A stretch of 64,000 nt of DNA from NCBI RefSeq assembly GCF_036346875.1, contig NZ_CP107852.1:682001-746000 (forward strand). The letters run 5' to 3'. The notes under the pieces are model-generated. The model was not told the DNA's origin. It saw only the letters and a list, made by a program, of their open reading frames with translations, and made no database searches. Both the position numbers and the translations under genes were made by a program. Positions within the stretch are counted from its first letter, which is position 1, and each line of letters starts with the position of its first letter. Source of the DNA: Nocardia sp. NBC_00508 (GTDB lineage: Bacteria; Actinomycetota; Actinomycetes; Mycobacteriales; Mycobacteriaceae). This document shows positions 8,323 through 16,808 of the stretch, in pieces.

Positions 8323-9177
8323 TCAGCGGCGGGGTGGGTCCAGACCGAGATCCGTGACCCGCGATCCCGAGGTGGGGCCATGATGACCTGGAGCGTGTCG
8401 TAGACCGCGTGACACCGATGCTCGGCAGGATTGGGCAGACGGCGGTTTCGGCTCCAACGGCGGCTCGGCCGGATCCAGGTCCACGCGAATGTCGAGACCA
8501 GCCACCTCGCCGCGCTCGTCGAATTCGATATCGCCCGCGACACCGTGGCCGCTGAATTCGAGCCACCGGTAGTCGTCGAGAAAACCGGCTCGCAGGCCCC
8601 GCCGGGTCAGGTAGCTGTGCACGGCGCGCCGATGATCGGCCAGCGGCAGCGCACCGACACCGAAGGCCAGCACACGCGCCAGGCTGGACGCGGTGGGCGG
8701 CGGCAGCAGAAACGCCGGATGTTCGACGAGAAACGCGACGCACGTGCCGTCGGTGAGACCGCAGTAGGAGCTCCAGCGCCCACAGATGATCTTCGCGGCG
8801 TCCGCCAGCAACCCGGCGACCTGGTATGGCTCCGGCGCCGCACCCGCCAGGGCGACGGGCAGCTCCGCCGCGAGCAATTCGGCGATACGGTATCGAAAGC
8901 CGAACTCGCGCACCGTCTCCGCGGCCTTGACCAGCGACGCCGGGTAGCCCCACGGATTGGCCCATCCCCACAACCACGACTCGGCGTCGGCAGTGCCGAG
9001 CAGGTGGACGTTGGTGCACACGAAGGAGTGCTCCGCACCGACGAATTCGAGCCGCCGTCCATCCAGATCCGCGTGCCACACGTGTTCGCCCAGCACTTCT
9101 TCGAGGTGGAGGCGATGCTCGAGCGACAGCAATCCCGCGTCATCGAGCAGCCTCGTCAGCGGCACAGGTTCGGACAC
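8323..9177 (-). CDS. DUF6882-family protein
   Basis: A soluble protein of unknown function matching actinobacterial DUF6882 in layout: an N-terminal LRVLEE-like helical opening (LSLEHRLHLEEVLGEHVWHAD), then ESWLWGWANPWGYP with its tryptophan-rich core and a C-terminal YRWLEFSGHGVAGDIEFDE strand region. I place the start at GTG 9177, giving 284 residues, which lets the family domain begin near the N-terminus and avoids overlap with the phosphatase gene. The frame itself stays open up to 9297. The last 40 residues are arginine-rich and atypical, so the true end may have been shifted by a frameshift. It probably forms one unit with the phosphatase gene upstream. Confidence 0.65.
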   Translation of the reverse strand: MSEPVPLTRLLDDAGLLSLEHRLHLEEVLGEHVWHADLDGRRLEFVGAEHSFVCTNVHLLGTADAESWLWGWANPWGYPASLVKAAETVREFGFRYRIAELLAAELPVALAGAAPEPYQVAGLLADAAKIICGRWSSYCGLTDGTCVAFLVEHPAFLLPPPTASSLARVLAFGVGALPLADHRRAVHSYLTRRGLRAGFLDDYRWLEFSGHGVAGDIEFDERGEVAGLDIRVDLDPAEPPLEPKPPSAQSCRASVSRGLRHAPGHHGPTSGSRVTDLGLDPPRR

Positions 9178-9223
9178 CTGCGTCAGCGTACTGAAATACC
9201 GCCGCTCCGCTGCTGACCGGATC

Positions 9224-9988
9224 TCAGCGGCGCTCCTCGGCCGTGCGTGCCGGTACGTCCACGACCAGCGCGGTGGCGTTGTCGGTTCCTCCGCCACGGA
9301 GTGCTTTGTCCACCAGGGTGTTCGCCAGGGTTGCGGTCGTGTCGTCCCCTGCGAGCAGGGCTTTGATCGTGGCGATGCCGAGCGGCTTGTGCACTCCGTC
9401 GGTGCTCAGCAGCAGCCTGCCCGCGCTCGATCCGGTCGCGGCGTACCCGATCTCGGACGGTCGCACGGTGCGCACCGATGTGGTGACGACATGACCCGCC
9501 CGTGGCGAAGGAACGAGCCCGCGGGCTCGGTACAACTCGGCGACGGTGTGGTCGGTGGTGATCTGATGCAGCACTCGCCCGTTCCAGCGGTAGGCGCGAC
9601 AGTCACCGAGCCACGCCACCTCGCACGGCCCGTCCGGCCGACTCGTACCGGGCAGCACCGCGACGACCAGCACACTGTCGGCCGAGGGCTCCGGCACCGC
9701 CCGACGCAACTCCCGTTGCGACGCAAGAATTCCCGCCCGCGCCCCGTGGAGCACACCCACCCGTGCCGCCACGGCGGCCGTCGTGCGCGCCGCCTTCACG
9801 GCCAGGAGATGGTCCCCGACGCCATCGGCGACCACGAACGCCGTCGCCCCGGTCATCGGGTCCGTCTCGACGGCCACCGCATCGGCGTTGATCGAGCGCG
9901 CCCCGCGCCGACTCGCCGAATCCCAGCATGCTCTGCCGAGCTCCAGTGTCTCCATTCGCCGCATGCTCGGGATGGTGGCGGTATGCAT
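9224..9988 (-). CDS. PP2C-type serine/threonine phosphatase
   Basis: A 254-residue cytoplasmic protein of the PPM/PP2C family. RGARSINADAV corresponds to the usual RxxNQDA motif. VVADGVGDH is metal motif DGxG, TDGVHKPLG is the DG motif, and GGGTDNATALVV is the GxxDN motif at the C-terminus. These aspartates bind two metal ions that hydrolyse phosphoserine/threonine. ATG 9988 follows an AGGAGAGG site. It is shorter than most housekeeping PstP phosphatases and has no membrane segment, so it is an accessory phosphatase. It lies upstream of the DUF6882 gene on the same strand; a Ser/Thr kinase occurs in this window but 42 kb away. Confidence 0.88.
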   Translation of the reverse strand: MHTATIPSMRRMETLELGRACWDSASRRGARSINADAVAVETDPMTGATAFVVADGVGDHLLAVKAARTTAAVAARVGVLHGARAGILASQRELRRAVPEPSADSVLVVAVLPGTSRPDGPCEVAWLGDCRAYRWNGRVLHQITTDHTVAELYRARGLVPSPRAGHVVTTSVRTVRPSEIGYAATGSSAGRLLLSTDGVHKPLGIATIKALLAGDDTTATLANTLVDKALRGGGTDNATALVVDVPARTAEERR

Positions 9989-10421
9989 AGGCCTCTCCTC
10001 GGGCTGTCGACGGTGCTGCCGATCAGCACCCTTTCAGGAGACCGGCCCAATCCGTGTGCTTCGCCAGAGGCCGCCGTGTACATGCTGAGAATTAGACGTC
10101 GATCGTGTCACGGCGCGCAGACAGATCGGGCGGCCAGGACGTGCAGCGCCCCCATCCGCGCCGGTGCCATTCCCCCAGATCCGGGGGAGAGTCCGATGCA
10201 CGCGCACGGCGAACCGACTGCCGCGCCGGTCGGTTCGCACCGAACAGTGGCCCGCCGGACCCGCCGCGAGATCGGTGCGGCACGGCATCCGAGACGCCGG
10301 TTTCGTAGGCCGCGGCGCGGGAATGCGCTGTGCGAAGACGCCTGTATCGCAGCGGTCGCCGCTGGCTCCACACCTGGTCAACGGCGAGATGAAGCCGCCA
10401 TCCCGGAAGGAGAACCCAAGC
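9989..10421. other. Intergenic region between divergent phosphatase and hemerythrin genes
   Basis: No convincing gene on either strand; long frames here are arginine-rich shadows. It must hold the promoters of both flanking genes. AGGAGAGG at about 9995 serves the phosphatase and GGAAGGAG at about 10405 serves the hemerythrin-like gene. Confidence 0.5.
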
Positions 10422-10988
10422 ATGTGCCCCGCAACGATCAATTCGACCTCGGACGCCGTGGACTTCCTGATCGAGCAACACGGACGGATCCGGCAACTGT
10501 TTCTCGAAACCGCCCAGGCGGCCGATGTCAAGGAGCGCGAGAAGAGATTCTTCGAGCTGCGCCGGCTCCTGGCCGTGCACGAGACCGCGGAGGAGGAGAT
10601 CATCCACCCGCGTGCCCGCCGGGAGATCGGCGACGGCGCCGGCATCGTCGAAGCACGGCTCGACGAGGAGAACAAGGCGAAGAAGCAGCTGGCAGAGCTC
10701 GAAGCGGTCGACATCGGCTCGGTCGAGTTCGAGGTCAAGCTGGACGGTTTGCGCCGTGCGGTGCTGGCGCACGCCGACCACGAGGAGAACGAGGAGTTCA
10801 ACCGCCTGCGCCAGGAAATGGACCCCGATTCCCTGCAGCGGATGCGCAGCACGGTCGAACTCGCCGAAGCCATGGCACCGACCCGCCCCCATCCCGGCGT
10901 CGAGTCGGCCATGGCCAATGCTCTCGTCGGTCCGTTCGCCGCGATGATGGATCGCGCCAAAGACATGATCACCAAGCCACGAGGCTGA
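10422..10988 (+). CDS. Hemerythrin HHE cation-binding domain protein
   Basis: A 188-residue helical protein with the spaced His/Glu residues of a hemerythrin-like di-iron site: FLIEQHGRIRQLF, LLAVHETAEEEIIHP and VLAHADHEENEEFNRL. The family binds a non-haem di-iron centre and acts in oxygen, NO or peroxide handling. ATG 10422 is preceded by GGAAGGAG. It is monocistronic, followed by a strong hairpin at 11012-11047. Its physiological ligand is not evident. Confidence 0.9.
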   Translation: MCPATINSTSDAVDFLIEQHGRIRQLFLETAQAADVKEREKRFFELRRLLAVHETAEEEIIHPRARREIGDGAGIVEARLDEENKAKKQLAELEAVDIGSVEFEVKLDGLRRAVLAHADHEENEEFNRLRQEMDPDSLQRMRSTVELAEAMAPTRPHPGVESAMANALVGPFAAMMDRAKDMITKPRG

Positions 10989-11011
10989 CCGGACGAAATC
11001 CGACCGGCGGC

Positions 11012-11047
11012 GCCCGGCACCCTGGGCGATTCCCAGTGGTGCCGGGC
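11012..11047. terminator. Bidirectional hairpin between convergent genes
   Basis: GCCCGGCACC pairs with GGTGCCGGGC, and an inner CTGGG pairs with CCCAG, giving a long two-part stem. It lies 23 bases after the hemerythrin-like gene and before the 3' end of the opposing small gene. There is no long U-run, as is common in actinomycetes. Confidence 0.7.
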
Positions 11048-11090
11048 TCGCCCGGCTCGGTCAGCCGCTACCGCGGCCGGAACGTCGTTC

Positions 11091-11237
11091 TCACAGCAAG
11101 GCCAGAGCGATACTCAGCACGCACAACACGAGTACCCAGGCGGCGACGGTCGGACGGATCGAGCCCTCCGCATCGGAACTGCCGCGCTGACGGCGTCGGC
11201 GGGCGCGGTACTGCGGGCGCGAGGCCGAAACGGACAT
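11091..11237 (-). CDS. Small single-span membrane protein (48 aa)
   Basis: ATG 11237 is preceded by a perfect AAGGAGG at ideal spacing, which argues strongly for translation. The product is 48 residues: a basic N-terminal part (RPQYRARRRRQRG) followed by one membrane helix at the C-terminus, TVAAWVLVLCVLSIALALL. Topology would place the basic part in the cytoplasm. Function unknown. It is transcribed away from the next gene and ends near the bidirectional hairpin. Confidence 0.7.
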   Translation of the reverse strand: MSVSASRPQYRARRRRQRGSSDAEGSIRPTVAAWVLVLCVLSIALALL

Positions 11238-11419
11238 GACATCCTCCTTCGGTCGGCTTGCATCAGGGGGTCGCATACCCGCTTTCGGCACGAATCGTCG
11301 CGATGATTCTGTGCCGGAAACCACCTGCCGGGCGCGTGGTATCGCAATCCGGCTGCTCACCTGCGGTGTTTGGTGGCGGCGGTGGCGGGAAGTCGCTCGA
11401 TGCAGGAGAGGAGTCGGCA

Positions 11420-11839
11420 ATGACCGAACCGAAAGACACCTACGACGCGCCACAGAACACGGGCGCGCCCGACTCGGCCGAATCCGATCCGGCCGCCCTC
11501 ACCAGCGCCGAGGACCTGGACGAGGACCAGCTGCGTTCGGATCCGCTCGAGGCCGGGATGGACCCGCCCGAGCACTGGTCGGGAGCCACCCGGTATGGCA
11601 TGACGCACTGGGAGGAAGCCCATCCTCGATCGATCGGAGACCGGCTGGCCGAGGAGGAGCCCGACGTCGACCCGAACCGAGAACCGCGAGCCGAGCAGTC
11701 GAAGAAGCTCAGGGATATCACGTGGGACAGCGACGCGGTGCGCGCCGGTCACAGCTATGAGGAGGAACTCGGCGTCGCGGCCGATGTCGCGGGTGGATCG
11801 GTAGCGGACGAGATCCGCCACCCCGCATCGCCCGACTGA
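11420..11839 (+). CDS. DUF5709-like acidic hypothetical protein
   Basis: A 139-residue, highly acidic and soluble protein. It carries the segments SAEDLDEDQLRSDPLEAG, THWEEAHPRSIGDRLAEEEPD and an end with EIRHPASPD, which recall the actinobacterial DUF5709 family. No signal, membrane span or catalytic motif is visible; it is likely largely disordered. ATG 11420 follows GGAGAGGAG. Its family is reported in stress-related contexts, but nothing here shows that. Function unknown. Confidence 0.75.
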   Translation: MTEPKDTYDAPQNTGAPDSAESDPAALTSAEDLDEDQLRSDPLEAGMDPPEHWSGATRYGMTHWEEAHPRSIGDRLAEEEPDVDPNREPRAEQSKKLRDITWDSDAVRAGHSYEEELGVAADVAGGSVADEIRHPASPD

Positions 11840-11945
11840 CCGCCGACCGCGGAAGAGACCGGTTCCGGGGCGACCTCATACCGAGCTCGCCTGTCCGCTC
11901 ACGCGGTAGGTGCCATTGGCCACGACGGCCGCCCAGCTGTATGCG

Positions 11946-12497
11946 TCAAGCTTGGGCCGGGCCGTAGTCGAGGTGGACTACGCCGTTGTCGTAGACCTCG
12001 TGTTCCTTCAGCGCGAGCTCGGTCGCGTCGACGCCGTCGCTCCACAGCCGCTCGCCCTTGCCGAGCGCGAGGGGGTACACGAACAGGTGCAGGTCGTCGA
12101 CCAGACCGGCGTCGAGCAGCGCCCGCACCAGCGTGCCACTGCCGCTGATGTAGATGGTGCCGTCGATCTCGTCTTTGAGCTTGCGAATGACGTCCGGGTC
12201 GTAGGCGCCGAGCCAGGTGCTGTTGGCCCATTCCACCTCTGGTTCCCGCGTAGCGACGACGTACTTCATGGTGTCGTTGAAGAATGGCGCACCCGGATCG
12301 TCCTCGACGGTACGGGTCGACCACGCCGGGGCGAACATCTCGAACGTGGTGCGGCCGAGCAGGATGGCCTTCGCCGCGGACGTGATCGCGCCGAGCGTCT
12401 CGCCCATCTTCGGATCGAATCCGTACTCGAAGGTCCAGGACGGATTCTCGTACACCCCGTCGAGTGTGATGAACTCGTGAACTGCGATGGTGCCCAT
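11946..12497 (-). CDS. Dihydrofolate reductase-like (RibD C-terminal) protein
   Basis: A 183-residue cytoplasmic protein of the DHFR/RibD-C superfamily (COG0262): HEFITLDGVYENP at the N-terminus, LLGRTTFEMFAPAW as the NADPH-binding GRxT motif, and IYISGSGTLVRALLDAGLVD as the SG(S)xxL motif near the end. Paralogues of this type are common in actinomycetes; most are not the essential folate enzyme and their substrates are unknown. The ATG start needs no extension. Family certain, substrate unknown. Confidence 0.9.
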   Translation of the reverse strand: MGTIAVHEFITLDGVYENPSWTFEYGFDPKMGETLGAITSAAKAILLGRTTFEMFAPAWSTRTVEDDPGAPFFNDTMKYVVATREPEVEWANSTWLGAYDPDVIRKLKDEIDGTIYISGSGTLVRALLDAGLVDDLHLFVYPLALGKGERLWSDGVDATELALKEHEVYDNGVVHLDYGPAQA

Positions 12498-12700
12498 AGT
12501 GATTGCCTTTCATCCGAGATCGGGCGGTCGCCGGGTGCGCTGTCGCGCCGGCGAGCACAACCCTGCGGTGCCGCGTTGCGGTTTGTCACCGTATCGGTGC
12601 TCGCCCCGCGGCGCCTGCAATCCGACAAACCGGGCACAAAACAAACCGACCCGACGGAAAGCAGCCGTCGAGCCGGTGGTCACGGGTCCCGTGCCGCGCG

Positions 12701-12985
12701 TCAGCCGATGATGGCGTTCATGATCGTGCCCGCGCTGGTCGCCACCGCGCCGCCCGCCATCGCGCTGGCGACCATCTTGGGCGACTGAAGGGTTCCGCCG
12801 TTCCACTTCTCCCATGCGAACCTGCCACCGCCGTATGTGATCGCCGTGATGCCGGAGAGCTGGACCAACCAGGTGAAGTAGCGGCCCAGCTGCATCAACT
12901 TGTCCGCCATCGGCGGCTCTTCCGGGGTCGGATTGTCGAACTGCGCCATCACGGTCTCGTGTAGCGCGGCGAGAATCATGCTCAC
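12701..12985 (-). CDS. Small protein with two hydrophobic segments
   Basis: GTG 12985 follows AAGGAG with seven bases between; an ATG two codons later is also possible. The 94-residue product has a short polar N-terminal region (FDNPTPEEPP) followed by two hydrophobic segments, YFTWLVQLSGITAITYGGG and MVASAMAGGAVATSAGTI, joined by WEKWNGGTLQSP. The layout recalls small pilin-like TrbC/VirB2 or holin-like proteins, but no other conjugation or phage gene is nearby, so this is only a topological resemblance. Function unknown. Confidence 0.6.
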   Translation of the reverse strand: MSMILAALHETVMAQFDNPTPEEPPMADKLMQLGRYFTWLVQLSGITAITYGGGRFAWEKWNGGTLQSPKMVASAMAGGAVATSAGTIMNAIIG

Positions 12986-13265
12986 GTTCGTGCTCCTTTT
13001 TCGCATGCCGAGGTGATGCCGGAGACAGATTCGAGAGAAAGAGCTGCGCTGCCGAGCAGGTGGTTGCCCGGCCAACTCGTGACAAGATCGATTAGAACGT
13101 ATCGCGATGGTGTACAGCCCGCGACACTCCGTAGCCCGCTCCAGCCGGGCCGAGACCGAATCCTTCCTCGTCGGACCCTGATTCCGCATCTGCGCCCGCC
13201 GTTTGAGCCGTCGCCGTTCGGCAATCACATCGATGTAATCGACGGGCGAGTACGGCGAGGTGAAA

Positions 13266-13622
13266 ATGGTCGACGACGTCGAGAAGCGCTGGCACGATCC
13301 GCGGATGTTCCGCCGCGCCGCGATCTACGTCGGCTCGGTGCTGGCCACGGCTGCGCTGGTCTTCCTGCTGGTCGTGTTGTGGTCCGCGCAAAGCGAGTGC
13401 GCGGATGCGGACACGCTGCTGTGCGACGCCACCGCGGAAGCCGCCGTAGTGATAGGACCGTCGGCTGTCCTGCTGATCGGCGGGATCGGCGCCTTCGTCG
13501 AAACCTACGTCCAGTGGCGCCGCGGCCGGACCTGGCCGATCTGGCAAGGTGCGGGCTGGTTCCTGTTCGTCCTGATGGTGGTCTATCTCGGCATCGGCGG
13601 CGGCGCGGTCGCGAACCGGTAG
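13266..13622 (+). CDS. Small integral membrane protein
   Basis: A 118-residue protein with three predicted membrane helices: AAIYVGSVLATAALVFLLVV, AVVIGPSAVLLIGGIGAFV and GWFLFVLMVVYLGIGG. The first loop, SECADADTLLCDATAE, has two cysteines that could form an extracytoplasmic disulfide. ATG 13266 is preceded by GAGG; a GTG two codons upstream is an alternative. I recognise no family. Confidence 0.7.
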   Translation: MVDDVEKRWHDPRMFRRAAIYVGSVLATAALVFLLVVLWSAQSECADADTLLCDATAEAAVVIGPSAVLLIGGIGAFVETYVQWRRGRTWPIWQGAGWFLFVLMVVYLGIGGGAVANR

Positions 13623-13680
13623 CGGCGCCGCCGATTACGAGTTCGCCGCGAAAATCAACGAGCAGTGTCGAACAGCCTGT

Positions 13681-14331
13681 TCATCCGCTGAACAGCAGCC
13701 CCAGGCCGAGGCCGAGGAGCATCGCCGCGATCACCGTATCCAGCACCCGCCAAGCGAAGGGACGCGCGAACAGCGGGCCGAGCAGTCGCGCGCCGAATCC
13801 CAGCGCGGTGAACCAGAGCACGCTGGCCAGCATCGCCCCGGCTCCGAGAAACCAGCGGTCCGGGCTCGCATAGGTGCTCGCGAACGAGCCGAGCAGTACC
13901 ACGGTATCCAGGTAGACGTGCGGGTTGAGCCAGGTCAGCGCCGCGCAGGTGGCCACAGTGGCGCCGAGCGCCGCGCTGGCTCGGCCCGATTCGGCGCTCA
14001 GCGCGGCGGAAGCGAACGCCCGCTTCGCCGCCAGGACCGCGTAGCCGATCAGGAATGCCGCACCGGCGTAGCGCGCCACCGTCAAGACCTCCGGAGCGGA
14101 TTCGACGAGCACACCGAACCCGCCGATCCCGGCCGCGATCAGCACGATGTCCGACGCCGCGCACACCGTCACCACCGCGAGCACGTGCCTGCCCCTGATT
14201 CCCTGCCGCAAGACGAACGCGTTCTGCGCACCGATCGCGGCGATCAGCGACAGGCCGAAGCCCAGACCGGACGCGGCTGCCACCGCCGCGGAAGAAATGC
14301 TCACGTTCAGCGACGCTAAGCCGCGCACCAT
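13681..14331 (-). CDS. lysE: LysE/ArgO-family amino-acid exporter
   Basis: A 216-residue membrane protein with the LysE fold. GLSLIAAIGAQNAFVLRQGIRG is the N-terminal signature of LysE/ArgO lysine and arginine exporters, and TWLNPHVYLDTVVLLGS is the second conserved NPHVYLDT motif. About six membrane helices are seen. It exports excess lysine or arginine across the inner membrane. It is divergent from a LysG-type regulator across a 46-base gap with a shared operator region, the standard arrangement from Corynebacterium. ATG 14331 is used; a GTG nine codons later is also possible. The exact amino acid is not resolved. Confidence 0.93.
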   Translation of the reverse strand: MVRGLASLNVSISSAAVAAASGLGFGLSLIAAIGAQNAFVLRQGIRGRHVLAVVTVCAASDIVLIAAGIGGFGVLVESAPEVLTVARYAGAAFLIGYAVLAAKRAFASAALSAESGRASAALGATVATCAALTWLNPHVYLDTVVLLGSFASTYASPDRWFLGAGAMLASVLWFTALGFGARLLGPLFARPFAWRVLDTVIAAMLLGLGLGLLFSG

Positions 14332-14342
14332 ACGCAGACAAG

Positions 14343-14369
14343 CTAAAGATTCTTAGCAATCATTATAAT
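14343..14369. promoter_or_regulatory. lysE-lysG shared operator/promoter
   Basis: GCTAA-N6-TTAGC is an inverted repeat of the LysR type, followed by ATTATAAT, itself a palindrome that supplies a TATAAT -10 box on both strands. On the plus strand the box ends 8 bases before the lysG ATG, which would make that transcript essentially leaderless. On the minus strand it sits about 32 bases before the lysE start. The region is strikingly AT-rich for this genome. Confidence 0.65.
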
Positions 14370-14377
14370 CTTTTAAC

Positions 14378-15259
14378 ATGGATCTCCAGCTCGACCAGCT
14401 GCGCGCCCTCGACGCCGCGATCACCGAGGGGACATTCGACGCCGCGGCGCGGCGGTTGAGTGTCACACCGTCGGCGATCAGCCAGCGCATCAAGGCGCTC
14501 GAGGACGCGGCGGGGCGGATCCTCGTGCAACGCACGAAACCGGTGCGCGCCACCGAATCCGGCCTCGCCGTGCTGCGGTTGGCCAGGCAGATCCAGCTGC
14601 TGGCCGCAGACACCGCGCGCGAGCTCGGCGGCGAGCCCTCGGACGGTCCGATCCGGCTGCCGATCGCGGTCAACGCCGACTCGCTGGAGACCTGGGTGAT
14701 GCCCGCGCTCGGCCGTGCGCCGCGCGGAGTGTGCTTCGAGATCCATCGCGAGGACGAGGAGCACACCACGCAGCTGCTGCGCGACGGCACCGTGATGGCC
14801 GCGATCACCGCCACCGCGCAACCGGTGCAAGGCTGCAAGGTCGATCGTCTCGGTGCTGTTCGCTACCGGCCGATGGCCAGTCCGGAGTTCGCCGGCACCT
14901 GGTTCGCCGACGGCGCGACGGCGAAGGCGTACGCCGCGGCCCCGGTGGTGCTGTTCGACCGCAAGGACGACCTGCAAGATCGCCTTTTGCGCCGGCGCAG
15001 TCGCAAGCCGCTGGACCCGCCACGCCACTACGTCCCGTCGTCCGCCGGGTTCGCCGAGGCGGTCCGTCTCGGACTCGGCTGGGGCATGCTGCCCGACTTG
15101 CAAACGCGAGACGATCAGGCCACCGGTCGCCTGGTTTCGATCGATCCCGGCGTCGTCATCGATGTCCCGCTGTACTGGCAGCAGTGGCGCCTGGACTCCC
15201 CTGCCCTCAGCACCGTTGCCGCGACCATCGCCGCGGCGGCGGCAGCAGTGCTGCGCTGA
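14378..15259 (+). CDS. lysG: LysR-type activator of the exporter gene (LysG/ArgP)
   Basis: A 293-residue LysR-family regulator. LDQLRALDAAITEGTFDAAA and the helix-turn-helix AARRLSVTPSAISQRIKALE are the typical DNA-binding domain, and the rest is the two-lobed effector domain. The sequence pattern (PSAISQRIKALE, GxVLVQRxKPxxATESG) is that of LysG/ArgP, which activates lysE/argO when lysine or arginine accumulates. Its divergent placement next to lysE supports this. No ribosome site precedes the ATG, in line with a leaderless transcript. Confidence 0.93.
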   Translation: MDLQLDQLRALDAAITEGTFDAAARRLSVTPSAISQRIKALEDAAGRILVQRTKPVRATESGLAVLRLARQIQLLAADTARELGGEPSDGPIRLPIAVNADSLETWVMPALGRAPRGVCFEIHREDEEHTTQLLRDGTVMAAITATAQPVQGCKVDRLGAVRYRPMASPEFAGTWFADGATAKAYAAAPVVLFDRKDDLQDRLLRRRSRKPLDPPRHYVPSSAGFAEAVRLGLGWGMLPDLQTRDDQATGRLVSIDPGVVIDVPLYWQQWRLDSPALSTVAATIAAAAAAVLR

Positions 15260-15577
15260 ATTACGTTTCCCGGCAAGACATTCGCGTTTCCTGACGCTGC
15301 CGGGCCAGAAGTGCGGCGCACTCCCGCCCCGGCGACGCCCTATCCGAGAAGGTGCGACCGTGGGCACGGCAGCACCGCGAGGTGGTTCGGAACCGAGGAC
15401 GGGCTGGATGGACTTCGGTGCGACAACTCGGCGCGCAGGCGAGACGCTGCCCGACACTCGGCGGTTCATCCTCGTTCGATCCGGCTGTATCGGGCTGTCC
15501 GGCGGTAGTTTGATTCCGCACGCCGGCTACAGGTTCAGCTCCACATCGCACCCGACCCAGATGCCCGAGGAGTCCAC
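15260..15577. other. Intergenic, no gene seen
   Basis: No convincing frame on either strand. It should contain the promoter of the LGFP protein; GAGGAG at about 15567 is its ribosome site. Confidence 0.5.
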
Positions 15578-16327
15578 TTGGCACGGCACCGTCGCCCGCA
15601 CCGGTCGCGCGCCCGCGATATATCCGTCGCGGCCGCCGTGATCGGCATGCTGCTGACCGGCATCGGAACCGACGCGGCCGCACGCCCGATCGGCCCCTTC
15701 GACGTGGGCGGAGCGATCGAGGTCGAATACGACCAAGCCGGTGGGCCCGCGTTCTTCGGCGACCCCGTCTCCCCCGAATCCGCCGCCGCCCGCGGCGGCC
15801 GCTACCAAGCTTTCGAGCGCGGCTCCTCCATCTACTGGCACCCCGACACCGGAGCCCATCAAATCGGCGGCGCCATCCGCGACAAGTGGGGCGACCTCGG
15901 GTACGAGGGCGGATTGCTCGGCTACCCCGTCACGCGCGAAGCGGCGACACCGTCGAAACCCGGCCGCTACAACGTCTTCCAGAACGGCTCCATCTATTGG
16001 TCGATCGGGACCGCCGCCCATCAGATCGGCGGCACGATCCGGGACAAGTGGGGCTCCTATGGGTGGGAGAACAGCCCGCTGGGCTTCCCCATCACCGACG
16101 AATCACCTGCGCGCGGCGGCATCGGCCGCTACAACCTCTTCGGCGGCGGCGCCATCTACTGGTCTCCCGTGACCGGCTCCCACGTCATCTGGGGAGCCAT
16201 CCGCGAGTCCTGGGAAGCCGCAGGCGGCGAAGCAGGCCGCTACGGCTACCCCACCAGCGACGAATACGACTTCCAGAACGGCAAAGCCCAAGACTTCCAA
16301 GGCGGCCGGATCACCTGGACCCCCTGA
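15578..16327 (+). CDS. Exported LGFP-repeat protein
   Basis: A 249-residue protein beginning with a basic region and a hydrophobic signal (ISVAAAVIGMLLTGIGTDAAA), followed by about four LGFP-type repeats of roughly 50 residues. Each has the pattern GxIYWxPxTGAHxIxGAIRDKWGxLGxExGxLGYP; GLLGYPVT, SPLGFPIT and GRYGYPTS are visible. LGFP repeats occur in mycolyltransferases and other envelope proteins of mycolate bacteria and are thought to bind the cell wall. No enzyme domain is attached. The start is TTG 15578 with GAGGAG five bases upstream. It is followed by a perfect hairpin terminator. Confidence 0.85.
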   Translation: MARHRRPHRSRARDISVAAAVIGMLLTGIGTDAAARPIGPFDVGGAIEVEYDQAGGPAFFGDPVSPESAAARGGRYQAFERGSSIYWHPDTGAHQIGGAIRDKWGDLGYEGGLLGYPVTREAATPSKPGRYNVFQNGSIYWSIGTAAHQIGGTIRDKWGSYGWENSPLGFPITDESPARGGIGRYNLFGGGAIYWSPVTGSHVIWGAIRESWEAAGGEAGRYGYPTSDEYDFQNGKAQDFQGGRITWTP

Positions 16328-16362
16328 TTGCGCGCTTCAGGCGCGGTCACGTCGGCTCCGCC

Positions 16363-16390
16363 GGCGGCCCCAACCAGTGTTGGGGCCGCC
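16363..16390 (+). terminator. Perfect 12-bp hairpin after the LGFP gene
   Basis: GGCGGCCCCAAC and GTTGGGGCCGCC are exact complements around a CAGT loop, 35 bases after the stop codon. No U-run follows. Confidence 0.7.
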
Positions 16391-16808
16391 GCGGCCGAAC
16401 CAGCCAGTGCCCGAGTCGATCCTCAGACCCCGACCTCGACAGGGATACTGCCACAATGCCTCGGCCGCGTCGCGGCGATGATCGTCCATCGGTACGTACA
16501 TGCGCGCGTGCATGTGCATGGACGGCAGTGGACCCGGAATCCGCCGAAATCGAGGTCAGGAAGCCGCTATTGATAACGAATCAGCATCGGCGAACGATCT
16601 CCGATACCAAACCGTTGTCCGGCACAGCCGCAGTTGGATCGAATCACCCTCGACAACAACATGATTCGCGAGACATCGCGCAATTGCTTTCTCTTCCTTG
16701 ATGTTTCATCGAAGGCATTTCGATCACGCCCGCTTCCCGGGTGGCCGGGGAGACCTCCGGCCCGCTCGCGGGGGGTGAATCGACCTCGGGCGACATCAGG
16801 CGTTCCGC
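16391..16808. other. Intergenic between convergent genes
   Basis: Nothing gene-like found on either strand. A DUF397 gene, the usual partner of XRE-DUF5753 regulators, was looked for here and not seen. The part around 16560-16720 is more AT-rich than its surroundings. Confidence 0.5.

Noticed and set aside
12701..13228. Longer frame upstream of the small two-segment protein
   Set aside because: The upstream part is arginine-rich with no suitable start; GTG 12985 has the AAGGAG site.
16391..16808. DUF397 partner of the XRE-DUF5753 gene
   Set aside because: No frame on either strand shows the family's SSxSGxxGxCVEV-like motif.
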